Positions 1 to 11,697 of a stretch of DNA of 64,000 nucleotides are shown in pieces. The notes beneath the pieces were generated by a model that had not been told where the DNA came from, did not search any database, and was given only the letters and a program-made list of their open reading frames with translations. Each line of letters begins with the position of its first letter. Position 1 is the stretch's first letter. A program made the translations under genes and the position numbers. This DNA is from Calocera cornea HHB12733 (lineage: Eukaryota > Basidiomycota > Dacrymycetes > Dacrymycetales > Dacrymycetaceae), in contig KV423983.1 in NCBI GenBank assembly GCA_001632435.1, forward strand, positions 1-64,000, given 5' to 3'.

Positions 1-1718
1 CCTGCGTGGCCTTCCCCTTGTCTGCGCATGTACGATTCGGCGGCCGTTTCCTCATCGTCCTCGATAGCTACCGTTGCGTTCCAGACCGGCGTCGTGCGAG
101 CAACCTTTCGAGGCTGGGTCTGTTGCAATAGGTATTTGCGTACGTGCGGGGACATGGCCATAACCTCTGCGAGAGATAGCGATATGGAACTCTTCATGAG
201 ATTCGAGAGAACCGTGTCGACGAGGGCTTCACTTTCGGCTGCTGAACGGTACTGCATACGTGGGGCTGCCTCTTTCGATTCGAATCGCTCAGTAGTCTTG
301 CTAGGTCCAGTATCATTGCCGTTGTGAGTCGAAGATACCGGGTCGTCATCGAGACTTTCGAATTCGACGTGTTTCGACTTCCCCTTTCGAATCGGAGGAT
401 CAGGCTTGTCGTTGTCCGCACGGCCCGTGGCCTTCGCCAATCTCGTTTCGAGAACCGATATGACGGATCGAAGCTCGTCTACTTCGCTCGTTTCGGTGTG
501 GCCTAAGAGTCGCACATCGGCCTCTCGAAAGGGTAGGACGTCGCTGTCGAATCGATCGTCGACTGAGAATGCCTGTATAATATTGACTGGTGTAGGGTTT
601 CGATTCCCATTTCGATTTCGAGCCTCCACGTCGGCCGTCGTCTGGTTTGGGTTGCGCTGATGCCAAGAGAGGACCTTGTCCTTCATCCATAGACCCGGGT
701 ACCTTGGTGGCTCGTCGCCGTTGGGTAGCGCAATTCGATGTCGTGCATTTCGAATGACCAGTCCTTTCTGAATGTGTTCTTCGAGGTCCCGACAGTCCTT
801 CGCCCAGTGCTCTACCGCTCCGCACCAGAGGCAGTGATTCGTGCCGCTATCGCCGCCTCGATTCCTGTCACCTCGTTGGCCTCCTTGATTGTATCCTTGC
901 TGAGGTTGCGCATCGCGCTCCCGAAACTGACCTCGAGTGTTCTCGTACTGCGGCGCTGGATGATCGAGTTTCGATTCGATACGGGATAGAAGAGCCAACA
1001 TGCGCTCCTGTATCGACCAGTCCGTTTCGACTTTTATCGAAGTGGAGGGCTCGACTTTGGTCGACGTTGTTTCGGACTCAACTTTCGCCGTTGGGATCGA
1101 TGTTCCTATCCTTAACGGTACGAAATCGACGCTCGCAGGGGTGTTGGTCAGGAGGAACTCGGCGGCCTCAGTAACGTGCTCAATGTCGTACGGGTCACCC
1201 GGTAGAACATCAGGTTGCTTCATCATCAATCGAGTCCGGAATTTCTCCTGGAAATCGAAATGGAAACCGCGCATGTACTGCTGAGCTCGTTCCATGGTCG
1301 ATATCTTGCCCTTTTCCTCGAGCCATGTCGATATCATGAGGAATTGTCGATAGTACTCGCCGAATTGGGCCCGGCTCTCCATGGGGATCGCTGCGCTCTT
1401 ACTGACTATCCTTTCGAGGTCGGTCTTCGTATACCGTCTAGTATCGTCGGTCGACCCGGGATACAGCCTGAGAACTGCTTTTCGAAATGCCGCGAAATCG
1501 GTCGGCACGGCCTTCGATTCAGGTAGCGACTCCCAGACTTGTGCCACATCAATATCCACGTACTTCAAACTGTAATCGACCCACTTCTCTGGCGACACCT
1601 CATGCCCCTCACATAGCTGCTGCACGTCCTCTAAGAATCGAACGATGTGCTCTGGTCGGGCCGACTCCAAGACTGGGGTGTTTCGACTCGACCTCAACGG
1701 CATCATCGATTCCGGCAT
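1..1718 (-). CDS. Retrotransposon Gag polyprotein (partial)
   Basis: The minus-strand frame is open from 2264 to the window edge, with its first ATG at 1718, just inside the putative LTR and primer-binding site. About 570 residues are visible and no stop is reached. A Ser/Pro-rich start is followed by a helical capsid-like region (about residues 30-170). A CCHC zinc knuckle, C-LW-C-GAVE-H-WAKD-C, is encoded near 800-833 (about residue 295). Gag packages element RNA, and the knuckle binds nucleic acid. Further acidic and Ser-rich sequence follows, and protease/RT domains would lie beyond base 1. The order LTR, Gag, knuckle fits Ty3/Gypsy-like elements, but without pol the superfamily is not proven. 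The DNA is unusually rich in TCGA words compared with its neighbours. Confidence 0.75.
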   Translation of the reverse strand, partial: MPESMMPLRSSRNTPVLESARPEHIVRFLEDVQQLCEGHEVSPEKWVDYSLKYVDIDVAQVWESLPESKAVPTDFAAFRKAVLRLYPGSTDDTRRYTKTDLERIVSKSAAIPMESRAQFGEYYRQFLMISTWLEEKGKISTMERAQQYMRGFHFDFQEKFRTRLMMKQPDVLPGDPYDIEHVTEAAEFLLTNTPASVDFVPLRIGTSIPTAKVESETTSTKVEPSTSIKVETDWSIQERMLALLSRIESKLDHPAPQYENTRGQFRERDAQPQQGYNQGGQRGDRNRGGDSGTNHCLWCGAVEHWAKDCRDLEEHIQKGLVIRNARHRIALPNGDEPPRYPGLWMKDKVLSWHQRNPNQTTADVEARNRNGNRNPTPVNIIQAFSVDDRFDSDVLPFREADVRLLGHTETSEVDELRSVISVLETRLAKATGRADNDKPDPPIRKGKSKHVEFESLDDDPVSSTHNGNDTGPSKTTERFESKEAAPRMQYRSAAESEALVDTVLSNLMKSSISLSLAEVMAMSPHVRKYLLQQTQPRKVARTTPVWNATVAIEDDEETAAESYMRRQGEGHA

Positions 1719-2048
1719 GTTGGGCGATATGGGTCGAAACGAAGCGTCGACGTCGGAGGGTACGGGTTGGTCAAGGAGGCGGTCAGAGGTTGTCGAGCTC
1801 GGAGGAGAGGTTAGCGTCGATGTCGACGGGTTCGGCGAGTTTTCTGAAACCAGGGGAGGCGGATGCGGATCCAATGCCTGGCGATGCGCTATCCGACGCG
1901 GTTGATATGTCGGTATCTGGCTCCGAAAGGGTCTGCCGCTGCGGAGCGTCACGGTTGCAGATGGGTCTCGGGTCGCTGGACGCCCCGACGAATTTTCGCT
2001 TGCCCGCTGTAGTAACCCCAACCAGAATTCCCTCGCGTTGGGCTCCAA

Positions 2049-2436
2049 TGTACCTATACCCAAATATCGGGCTGTAGGCTGCGAGACGCTGGGAGGGGCA
2101 CTAATCGATAGTAGTGTCGAATCGTTTGGAGTAGATAGTAATTGTATATCGATATCGAATCGATTCGAGGCCTCGTGTGGCCGATGAGCGAACGAAAGGA
2201 GCGACGCGGTCGAAGAGGAAAGAGATCGTATTGGGGCCCGAAGGCGTATGGAAAGGTTCCTATACTACGGGCTGTGCCCGATCGGCATACCGAAGGTCCG
2301 AATTGAAGACCGTGCGGGCCAGCGTGTGCCGAACCCGATCGTATCGACGATTCGACCCGTCGATTGCTTCGATTCGAAAAGAGAAAAGAAATTGTATTTC
2401 TATCGATACTAACCCTACTACCTTTCTAGCAGCACA
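2049..2436 (-). repeat. Putative 5' LTR of retrotransposon
   Basis: Read on the minus strand, the segment starts with TGTGCTGCTAG and ends with GGTACA, giving the TG...CA ends of an LTR (388 bp). One base further in is TGGAGCCCAACGCG, which has the TGG start and position expected of a tRNA primer-binding site. The NLR reading frame next door stops aligning with its intact paralogue exactly at 2437, which fixes the outer boundary. The 3' LTR and second target-site copy lie outside the window, so the LTR is inferred from one end only. Confidence 0.55.
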
Positions 2437-5237
2437 CTATGGCATTGAAGATTGCCCTCGCCTCCTCTAGCTGCTCTACAGCCTGTTCGTAGCGAGTCTC
2501 CATGCGCAATACCTCTCCGAGGCTCCATATACAGTTTGCGGCGCCGAGAGAGTGTCCTATGGATACAAATGACGCCTTCGCTTCTTCCAGCCGCTGTGTT
2601 GCTTCCCCGTATTGATTTTGCCTGCGCAGAACGTCACCGAGGTACCATGTGCAATTGGCAACACTGAGGCGCTCTCCGATGGACTCGAATATCGCCTTCG
2701 CTTCTTCCGCTCGCTCTGTCGCTTCTTCATACCGACACTGCATCAGCAGCACGTCCCCAAGGCTCAGTGTGGAATTTGCCGCGCCAAGACGATCTCCAAC
2801 CGCTTCAAAAGCTGCCTTCGCCTCCTCCAGCCGCTCGACTGCCTCTATATAGCGACTTTGCATACGCAGTACTTCTCCGAGGCTCCACGTGCAGTTTGCG
2901 GTGCCAAGACGATCTTCTATGGATTCGAATATCCCCCTCGCTTCTTCTAGTCGCTCTGCTGCTTCCACGTAGCAATTTTGCATGCGCAGCATGTCGCCGA
3001 GGTCCCGTGTGCAGTCTGCCTGGCCCGAACGATCTCCGATGGCTTCGTATATGGCCCGTGCCTCTTCCAGCCTTTGTTGCTGCCTGATAGCGACCCTGCA
3101 TGCCGAGTATCCGTCCTTGCAGAAATCCGCAGTCCGCTGCACCCTGTCCATCACCTATCTCTTCAATCTTTGTTTTGGCTGCTTCTAGTAGTGACAAGCA
3201 ATCGCCATAGCCGATGCGCCGGGAAAAAGTGGCTAGGGCTGAAGTCGAGCTAAGTAGTCGTATGTGATCTTCTGATTGGATTGTCTTCCAGAAATGCAAG
3301 AAGACCGAGGTCAAGTTTCCGAATTCGGCCAAAAGCACAGCTCGCGCCGCCGCAGTCTCAAAGTGCGCATCGTTTCCCTTTATCTCCAATATCAGCTCCA
3401 TCAGGTAGCTCCTTGCATCCTGCAATAATGTATTGCTCGGTGGATGATGTTCTAGAACAAAGTCGCGTATGGGTGACAGAACCTTCATTCGTCCCTTCTC
3501 TTTCCACGCCAGCGCCACTTGGAGAAGCACCGTCGCCGATGTCGTTGTGGTTCTTCGCAATGAAGGCGCTATTTTGGTAGGCTTGTCAATCGAGCTGCCA
3601 TCCGGAAGTATGCATATGATGGACAGGAGTTACAACGCATCGGGGGCTTGGGTCATCGTTGGACACTCGAGAGACAGTCGGATAGAGACCTCAAGACTTT
3701 TTAGGGTCCTGACACCCCGCGTCTTCAAGAGCTTTGTCGTCTCAATTGCATACGCATCCAACAGTTGGGTCGGGCTCTCCTCGTTCAGCTGAGCCTGAGA
3801 AGCCATGATGCGAATTGCAAGCGGTAGTCCATCAAGTTTCTCCAGAAGTTCATTCAGCTTAGCGTCCTCCTTTGCTCCCATGGCTACCCATATTCGGCGC
3901 GATGCCTCGAGATTCAATCTTTCCAATGGCTGATGATACCTCGTTTCCCATGCAACTCCTTCCGGTGGCTGGTTGCCCCTCATGGCGAGCATAATGGAGA
4001 GATTTGACAGCTCTGCCAGCTTGCCGAGGTATCGCTCTACCTCTACGCTGTCTGCAGCTTCTACAACAGTCTCGAAGTTGTCCAGAACGAGAAGAAAGCA
4101 TTGCATGGAGCCAAGGTGAGCAAGAATCGTACTGAGAGTGCGCGAGTCAGAAGGTGACTTGAAGTGGGCAGCCAGCGTCTTGATGATCCCCTCAATGGAC
4201 GTGATACCCTCGCAGCCGAGAAAGACGATGTTGTGACGGTATGTGTCCACGACTTTGACACTGTTTATCACCGCGGAAGCTATTGAGGTCTTGCCAATTC
4301 CCCCTGCCCCGAGCAGTGGGATTCTGTGGGTTGCATCGGCGAGGAGCAGTTGAACAATTGAGTCGACCAGTTCATTTCTTCCATAGAAATGCGCCGGTGG
4401 TGGGGGAATTTCCAAATGCATAGCATACGACGCACCATCCTGCCGTGTAAGATGCACAATACGAGCGTCCTGTTTCGCCCGTCAAGCATTATCACTTAAG
4501 CCAAGCTAAGCTGTGGTGATACGTACTATAAATCGGGCTCTCGCCTTATCGAGCTTCTTTCGGAAGGCGCCCATCTTCTTTGCTCCTGCGCCCCCAACAT
4601 ACTTCGTGTCACTCGAACGCACATTTAGAAGAAATGCTTGGATTTCAGATACCGTACTTCAGGAAGGATTTTAGCTCTCAACCAAGAACATAAGAGGGAG
4701 GGACGCACGTTGCCAGCATCAGCAACGCAGATTTCGTCCCATCGTCGGGCATCTCCCCAGGCTGGAGCTTCTCTAGAATGTCCTTAGTCACCGATAACGC
4801 ATATACCACCAGCGCTTCCACCTCCTGTTGTCTTTCTTCAAGCTCCTGTGATCAGGTTCGAGCTCTAGCATGAAGCGAGCAGGCACGGATGATGCGCACC
4901 TCTTGCACACCGACGATAGACAATACCGTGTCTTTGACCCGCTGCATCACGGGGTTGATCGATGCACCCATATCCGACAGGTACTTCTTCAGCCAAGCGC
5001 CGAGTTTCTTTGCATCTTCCTCCGCGTCGGAATCCTACATACATATATAAGTTGCCGAAGGCATTCGGAGCAGTGGAGAGGCGTACCAGTGGGGGTTCCG
5101 CATTTTCCGCCTCCACCGTCGTTGGGAACGCCGGGCTTCTTTTTGGGATGAAGCTCTGTACCACCAGCGGGGGACAGTCTCAACGTGCCTCCGAGTCTCG
5201 TGCGTCTTTTATTGCTACCTGACGAATGGGTACTCGT
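2437..5237 (-). pseudogene. NB-ARC/TPR NLR-like protein, copy 1, broken
   Basis: This is a close paralogue of the intact gene at 11698-15077, on the other strand. Homologous exons are 5237-5087, 5034-4900, 4845-4709, 4656-4527 and 4469-2437; exons 2-4 are exactly 135, 137 and 130 bp, as in the intact copy. It keeps the Walker A motif GAGGIGKTS, the Walker B-like LLVLDNFE and about six 40-residue TPR units. Lesions: the position of the start ATG is ACG (5237-5235); exon 1 is 151 bp and leaves the wrong phase; an in-frame TAA lies at 3632-3630; a one-base frameshift lies near 3082 at the first TPR; and the TPR array ends abruptly at 2437 where the retrotransposon begins. Members of this STAND NTPase class are thought to act as fungal immunity or self-recognition switches. 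This copy should be non-functional. Confidence 0.85.
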
Positions 5238-5342
5238 TGCTTGCTTTCGTGTGGATGTGCGGACTTGTAGGCGATCCTGATGACGCGACGTGACCTTGTG
5301 CGAGGGCAGAGAGAGCGGGGGAAGAGAGTGGGACAAGAGCAA

Positions 5343-6368
5343 TCCACATCAAAGACCCTCGCCGACTCGGTTGATTAAACGGGTCACTCGAAGCCGGCAA
5401 GGGAGGCAGTGTTGTTTAGGCGCCGCAAGCGCCAGCCAGGATTCGCGGCGCCAATGGGCGTTGACCGAGTATTCATGTTGTAGCAGGGTGACGTTATTCT
5501 CCAACTGGCAAGTGTGCCGATCGCTCGATGATTGAGGTCAAAGGCTTACGATCACGGACACAACACCTCTTCAAGTCAAACGGACAGCCGGGACTCGTCG
5601 GCCGATCGCTCAGGGACGCATTCTTCCTCCTTCTGTCCTTCGCTCCTTCTCTCCCGCGCCGTCCACCGGGGCTTAAGACTCGTTCTCAGTCCGAAATGGT
5701 GCACCCTGCGATAAGTGCTGTCCTCTCCCGCTCGCCCCGTGTGTCAGTGGGCCGATAGACCGCTTCTGGCGCGTTCGGATCATACTACAGTTATCACCCC
5801 TTTCTTTGCAGTACTGGTGCGGCGAGTTGTACATGTGCCGCTACCTACCCAGCGGGTGAAATTTAATCAATCGCAAAAAGTTGCACACTCACCCCGAGCA
5901 CACCCGGTTCGTGTGCTCCCCGGTCCTTTGGGCAAAATTGCAAGGACACACGTGCGTGAGCCGAGGGCACGTGACATTACATCATGCGCTTCTCCCCGCC
6001 GTGCCGTAAGAAGCGCCCGGGTGGTGTGAGTCGCGTGAGGGTCTTCCCGTTTCGCCCGGTTCTGACGCGCTGGCCCGAACTTTCTTGGAGCGCATGCACA
6101 CCGGCGCTGGCGCAAAACTTCTTTTGGGGAGAGGAGGCGGGGACCGCATGGCACACGACACCATACGACGCATATGCACCAACTAGTGTATCAGAAGCTT
6201 GCCGGAGATGAGCCATCGCTCAAGAGGGGTGAGGAAGCGCGGGGACACGCGGGTCGTCTTCGGGCCTTATCCTCTCCTCACACGGCCCCTAACCAACGGT
6301 ACAGACTGTATCAGTCCCCCATCTACCAAACCCCGGCCAAAGCGCACCAACTCATTGAGCACTGAACG
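5343..6368. other. Intergenic region upstream of MFS gene
   Basis: About 1 kb separates the 5' end of NLR copy 1 from the MFS start at 6369. I see no open frame with recognisable protein features, no RNA gene and no clear repeat. It presumably holds the promoter of the transporter and the former promoter of NLR copy 1. Confidence 0.4.
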
Positions 6369-8377
6369 ATGTCGCAACCCCTAGAGAAAGCGGACAGCAA
6401 GGCCCCTGCAGCGGTGGACGAGGCGCTCGCAGCCCAAGAGGGCCGCCTAGACCCGAAGCAAGAGGGCGTCAGCACGGCATACGAGCTCAAGTGCCTCGTC
6501 GTGAACGATGTGCTGCAGCGGCAGATCGGCATGGGGCGGTATCAGTGGGAGCTGTTCGTGCTGAGTGGGTGGGGCTGGATGGCCGGTGCGTTCTTCTGCT
6601 ACCTGCGTGTATGCGCTCTGTGTGCTGACGGAACGTTTGCGTGGGTAGACAACATCTGGCTCCAGGGCATCGCAATCATCCTCCCCGAAGTGCAGCGCGA
6701 GCTCATCCCCACGACCAACACCTCGCTGCATGTCGAGTTCGCGACGCTCTCCCTGTACGTCGGCCTGATACTGGGTGCGACGACTTGGGTATGCGACCTC
6801 TTGCCGGCTTGGCTGTGCGCGGAGCTGATGGTCGGCAGGGGATATTGAGCGATATCATCGGCCGGCGGCTCTCGTGGAACATCACCCTCTTCATCGCTGT
6901 ACGTCGCCTCCCCCTTCCCCCACCCTGCACGAGCTAACACCCCGCATAGGGCGTATTTGGCATCGCAGCCGGCGCATCGCCTACAATGGTCGCGCTGTGC
7001 TTCCTCTCCGGGTGTATCGGCTTTGGAGTAGGTGGAAACCTGCCCGTGGACGGGGCGCTGTTCCTGGAGTTCATCCCGCAGAGTCATCAGCCGCTGCTGA
7101 CGCTGCTGAGCGCTTGGTGGAGCTTGGGACAACGTGTGTCCTCCATCCCTCTCCCTCCCCCACTCCCGGTGTGGTCCGTATATGCGTGTTGCTGACGCGA
7201 TTGTTGCTCCAGTGGTCGCCTCCCTCGTCGCCTGGCCATTCATAATCCGCTTCTCGTGCGACCCGACCGCGCTGACCTGCTCGCGCGCGGAGAACCCCGG
7301 CTGGCGGTACACGTTCTACACCCTAGGCGCACTCACGTTCTTCATGTTCGTCATCCGCTACTTCGTCTTCAACCTGCAGGAGTCGCCCAAGTACCTGATC
7401 GCGCACGGCCGGGACGAGGAGGCCGTCGCGGTCCTGCATTACGTGGCGAAGGTGAACAAGGTCGAGCTCAACCTCAGTGCGGACGATCTGAGGAAGGCGG
7501 TGGCGGCCGAGCTCGGCCCACAGGCGGTCGACAGCAGGCCGGCGAAGAGCAACTGGCAGGTCGTGCGTGAGGGGATGACGAGCTTCGACTTGAGCCATGT
7601 TAGGCCACTGTTCCAGACCACGCGGCTGGCGATCAACACGAGCCTGGTGATCTGGATTTGGGGGTGTTTGGGGCTGGCGTATCCGCTTTACGTGAGTAGC
7701 TGTGGGCAGGCCAGGGCTTGGGAAATGTACTGATGGTAGTCGATAGAACGGGTTTGTGACGCTGTATCTGACTGATGCGGGTGCTGCGTTCGGCGATACT
7801 TCGCTGAATACCACCTACCGGAACTATGCGATTTTTTCCAGTACTTTCTCCCCTTCCACCCGCAAGCACCGCGCTGACCCGTCAAACAGTCATGGGTATC
7901 CCCGGTTCCCTGATCGCCTGCCTCCTCGTAGAGTGGAAATCCCGCTGGGCGTTCGGCGGGCGCAAGTTCGCCATGGCGATCTCGACACTACTCTCAGGGC
8001 TCTTCCTCTTCCTCTTCACAACAGCCAAGAATGAGCCGGCCATCCTGGGCTGGAACTGCGCTACTGCCTTGGTGGAGAACGCGATGTACGGCGTACTGTA
8101 TGCGTATACGCCCGAGGTGTTCCCCGGGCCGCATAGGGGCACTGGGGACGGGCTCGCGAGCTGCTTCAATAGGATCTGCGGGCTGATGGCGCCCATTATC
8201 AAGTGCGTTGTCTCCCTTCCTCTACGCCTGTCGATTGTACTGATAGAGATGGATAGGATCTACGCTGGTGCGGCGAACGCCTCGGCGCCTATTTTCGTCT
8301 CTGCGTCTCTGTTCGTCGTTGCGAGCATCAGCATGCTCCTGCTGCCGATCGAGACGGCTGGCAAGGCGGCGATGTAA
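6369..8377 (+). CDS. MFS transporter, SV2/sugar-transporter type
   Basis: Eight exons splice to a 535-aa protein: 6369-6585, 6649-6788, 6839-6898, 6950-7133, 7213-7691, 7747-7840, 7890-8202, 8257-8377. All introns are 49-79 bp and the frame closes exactly. The product is a membrane carrier of the major facilitator superfamily, moving a small solute across the plasma or an internal membrane. Visible features are the loop DIIGRRLSWN between TM2 and TM3 (MFS signature), the glycine-rich helix GFGVGGNLPVDG, a central charged loop after QESPKYLIAHGR, and a late helix with YTPEVFPGPHRGTG. Length and layout suit SV2/SVOP-like fungal carriers of carboxylates, sugars or other organics. The substrate cannot be read from sequence. 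No lesion was found. Confidence 0.88.
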
Positions 8378-8965
8378 GCACCCATTGAGCGCGCGAGGCT
8401 GGCTGGGAGAAGCGTGCCCGATGTGCATAGATCTCTTTCTATTCAGGGCAACGGTCGAGATGCGGGAGCTCGCTGAGTATTGATCTGGTTCGCGAGGGAT
8501 CTCTTGCTGGGAATTGGTCTGGATGGTCACGAGCAGTGGAATATCTAATAATGACCTCGACGAGAATGACAACGTTATTTAACTTAGCTGGCTCCCAATT
8601 AGTTGGCCAACAACTGGTTTGGTACTGATGCCGGCATTCCAGCCGCTTACTACCCATGTTAAGCACTTTCGACCGGGACTGCGGCACATCCTCTTCCGCC
8701 TCCTTCCAGCACCCATGCGCGAATGATAGAGATCATCAGAGATCATCACCATGAGTTACAGAAAGTAATGTCCGTCTGCGCACTACGAGCACAGCTACCC
8801 CGCCGGTAGAGGAAGACATACCGCATGACTACGCTGCCCAGTTGACACGAGGATGGCGAGGTCCACGTGCCCGCTGGGACTGCGGAGCGACATTGTCCTA
8901 TCCTCAATTCTTGGTCCATCGCCGCAAGCCGATATCGGACACTCTATCCCCCTGCTTGTGTTCGA
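8378..8965. other. Intergenic region, convergent 3' ends
   Basis: This is the space between the 3' ends of the MFS gene (plus) and the hypothetical gene at 8966 (minus). I see nothing coding or repetitive in it; it should contain the two terminator/polyadenylation regions. Confidence 0.4.
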
Positions 8966-9610
8966 TCACAGTTCCCACGGTGCCCTCAAATCGATGGCCA
9001 GCAACCGAAATGCATCCATGTTCTTGAACACCTTTCTCCGGAATGCCCTCGCCGGCGACTCCTCCCTGAAGTCCCTGCTCCCCTCCTGCCAATTCGTCAG
9101 ACACCTCCGAATCTTCGTCTCGTGTTCCAGGATTGTCCCCGCCATAAGCGCCTCGTTCAGGTCCGCCGTCACCGTCATCGTGTAGAAGGCGGGTTTGAGT
9201 CCGCGCATCGTAGCGAACGGAATAGTCGCTTCTTTCAGCGGTAGTTTGCCGTGCCTGAGGCGCTGGGCGTTGTTGTACTGGAAGACGGCACAGGCGTACG
9301 CGACAGCTTGCGGCATGGCGGACATGCTAGGCTCGGCGTACTTGTCCTGGATGATAATACAGCTTATCATGCTCGGCTTGTGTTCCAGCACGATGTCCAG
9401 CTTGGCGTTCATGCTCTTGCAGCACATGTCGAACATGAGGGGACGATGCAACGCCAACATGGACTCATGCTCTTCGAAGCCCACCATTCGCATCTCTTCC
9501 ACTGTCAGCATGTTCACCGCCCATTCCTGCGACGCAGGAGTTGTTACTCGGTCGTAGCAGGCAAAGAACCGTTGAACAGCAGCCGGTACGTCAGCAGGCA
9601 CTTGCGCCAC
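8966..9610 (-). CDS. Conserved-looking hypothetical protein (3' exon)
   Basis: A clean 214-codon frame whose first codon is GTG, so it is probably the last and largest exon of a longer gene. The protein is soluble, of mixed helix/strand character, with no signal peptide or membrane segment. It contains the stretches GFEEHESMLALHRPLMFDMC and SCIIIQDKYAEPSMSAMPQA and ends in a basic/hydrophobic tail. Upstream, a minus-strand frame at 9974-9591 with an Ala-Pro repeat could be a 5' exon. A possible splice joins the codon near 9675 to the frame near 9602, but the donor would be weak, so I leave the start open. I recall no function for this family; proteins of this look recur as uncharacterised families in mushroom-forming fungi. 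Confidence 0.55.
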   Translation of the reverse strand: MAQVPADVPAAVQRFFACYDRVTTPASQEWAVNMLTVEEMRMVGFEEHESMLALHRPLMFDMCCKSMNAKLDIVLEHKPSMISCIIIQDKYAEPSMSAMPQAVAYACAVFQYNNAQRLRHGKLPLKEATIPFATMRGLKPAFYTMTVTADLNEALMAGTILEHETKIRRCLTNWQEGSRDFREESPARAFRRKVFKNMDAFRLLAIDLRAPWEL

Positions 9611-9974
9611 ACCCCGATATCGAATATGAGCGCCGGGACTCGATTCGTGGATGCTCCTTCAAGGTGGTTTCCGAAAAACTTTCATATGGAACGAAGACCT
9701 CTCTGAACCGGAAAACCTTGAGGGTGCCGAGCGTCCATTCTCTGGGAGCTGTTGCTACACGATACTGTTGCAGCAGGCTGTTTGGAGCTGCGGGTGCCGC
9801 TGGTGCTGCTGGTGCCGGCGCCCACGTATCAGAAACCTCAGATGTATCCGAAATGTCCGAGAGGTGAGCGCGCTGCCGTCTAAGCAGGTGCATGGCGGGA
9901 GAAGGCAGCGGTTGATCGTGGAGAAGGAGCCGGTATTGGTAAATCAGGAGACAGCGAGGAACAGTCACGAGCAC

Positions 9975-11697
9975 AGTCTGGGTCGCCCGGTCATGCCGCG
10001 TCGATGCACGTGGCGAGGGGTGACCAGAATGATGTCATATAAATATTGCGAGTGACGGACTTGCTAGCACCGAGCCAGAGTGGTCTTTGCTCTGAATAAT
10101 AATAATGATAATACGCACTTGACGTTTGTAGCACGATGATATCAAAAAGCAACCGCGGCTTCGTGCTGCCATACGCGCCTACACACCGTCAGGATGGGCT
10201 ATGCCGTCGTGAGGATTGGGACAAGCCGACGGTGGACTGGACCCACCTGCGTCATCTATCTATGCTTCCACTATGTGCACCCGCTGGTGCATGAATATTT
10301 CTAGGCGCCTTGTGGACGACGATAGCACATTGGAAGACACTCTGGGTATGCTTGATGAGAGTCGACAGGGCCGATGAGGGTCCGCGGAGCAACGTCGTCC
10401 CGCCATCATCCGCGGTCCATCGCAGGCAACAGATGACGATCTTGCAGATCTTCTTATCCTGCGTGCCCACGTGCCTTGTTGACTCAATCGTGCAAGAGGT
10501 CTCGGCCAGCGCGACGGAGATCACATTGAGATGGCTCGCTCGATGTTCACTGCGGTGCATCAGCCCAAGCCCCAGGACCCAGTAGGTGAGGCGGTGCGCA
10601 CCTGAGCCACCGCACCACCGCCATACCCATATACACCAAGATCACACTGAGATAGCGGTAGGGGAGAGGCGCTCGCAGGGAGGAGCTCGGGCTGTCCTTC
10701 TGGAAGGGTGCTGGCTATGACTCGTCTTCTAGCTAGACGTGGCCTGTTCCGATCGCATCAGCTCGCAATGCAGAAGAGACAATTGAATATAGGCGCACCA
10801 GATATCTATGCCCAGCCACGAAGTCCGAGTATACCCCCCCTGACATGTCCTCGCTCCCATGGACCTCTGCAGTACATCGCTGCCGATGATGCACTTCAAT
10901 CGAGCTCGTACACCGTGGGCCACGGTGGGCACAGTGGGACAGCTTCAAACGTCATTTGAGCCTTGCACATCAAAGTCGATATCTTTTCCCGCGGCATTCA
11001 CTGGATCGGCAGTGGTTGATCATATTGCCAAGACGCAGCGATGGAGAGTGGAGAGATGTCTGCCGCCTGGTAGTCGCGTTCTGCCTCCGCACTGTTTTGA
11101 TCTTCATGTAGTGCGCGTGCTCCGGACGTGATCGCACTATTTCCCACATCAATCGATCCACGTCGAGCAATCCGATCCTCGATGTATCTACTGCTTTTAG
11201 GATTGTCCGACTCTCTTTATGGTCTACCCAGCATGTGATTGTGTACCACTCTATAAATGGCGCCTATTCGTGCTCTGTGGCCCCGCTGAGCGGCGTCACA
11301 TCGCTTGAGATTCATCGAGCAACACAACACAACATCTCTGACATGACTGGTTCCTACTTCTTCTAACTGGCATCCTCGGATCGCGCGACGGAGAATCGCC
11401 AAGGCATTCGACTGACCCCATGGACACAAGCCATCACCAGTTTTCGCTCTGCATCGCTGGTCGCACCGGCGCACAATTCCAGCGTCGTCTTCTCCATGAA
11501 TCATAGCAGGTGCATCTTCTTCTCTTGGCCCGAGGAGGGCTAAAACAGTGCGCCACGGTCGAGTAACACTTACGATTGGGTTAAATAGCGCCTCGCAGGG
11601 AATTGACTTTAGGTTTCTCCCCGCCACCCTCGCTTCGCATACTGCAACTCACTTTCCCATTCCCTCTACACGTCTTCAGTCTCCTTCCTCCGGAAAT
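9975..11697. other. Long intergenic region upstream of NLR copy 2
   Basis: This 1.7-kb stretch contains only short frames without splice-supported extension or recognisable motifs (for example 10252-10560 and 11217-11627 on the minus strand). No tRNA, transposon end or tandem repeat was recognised. The last few hundred bases should hold the promoter of the intact NLR gene that starts at 11698. Confidence 0.35.

Noticed and set aside
6599..7312. 237-codon minus-strand frame
   Set aside because: It is antisense to MFS exons 2-5, whose splicing and protein family are clear.
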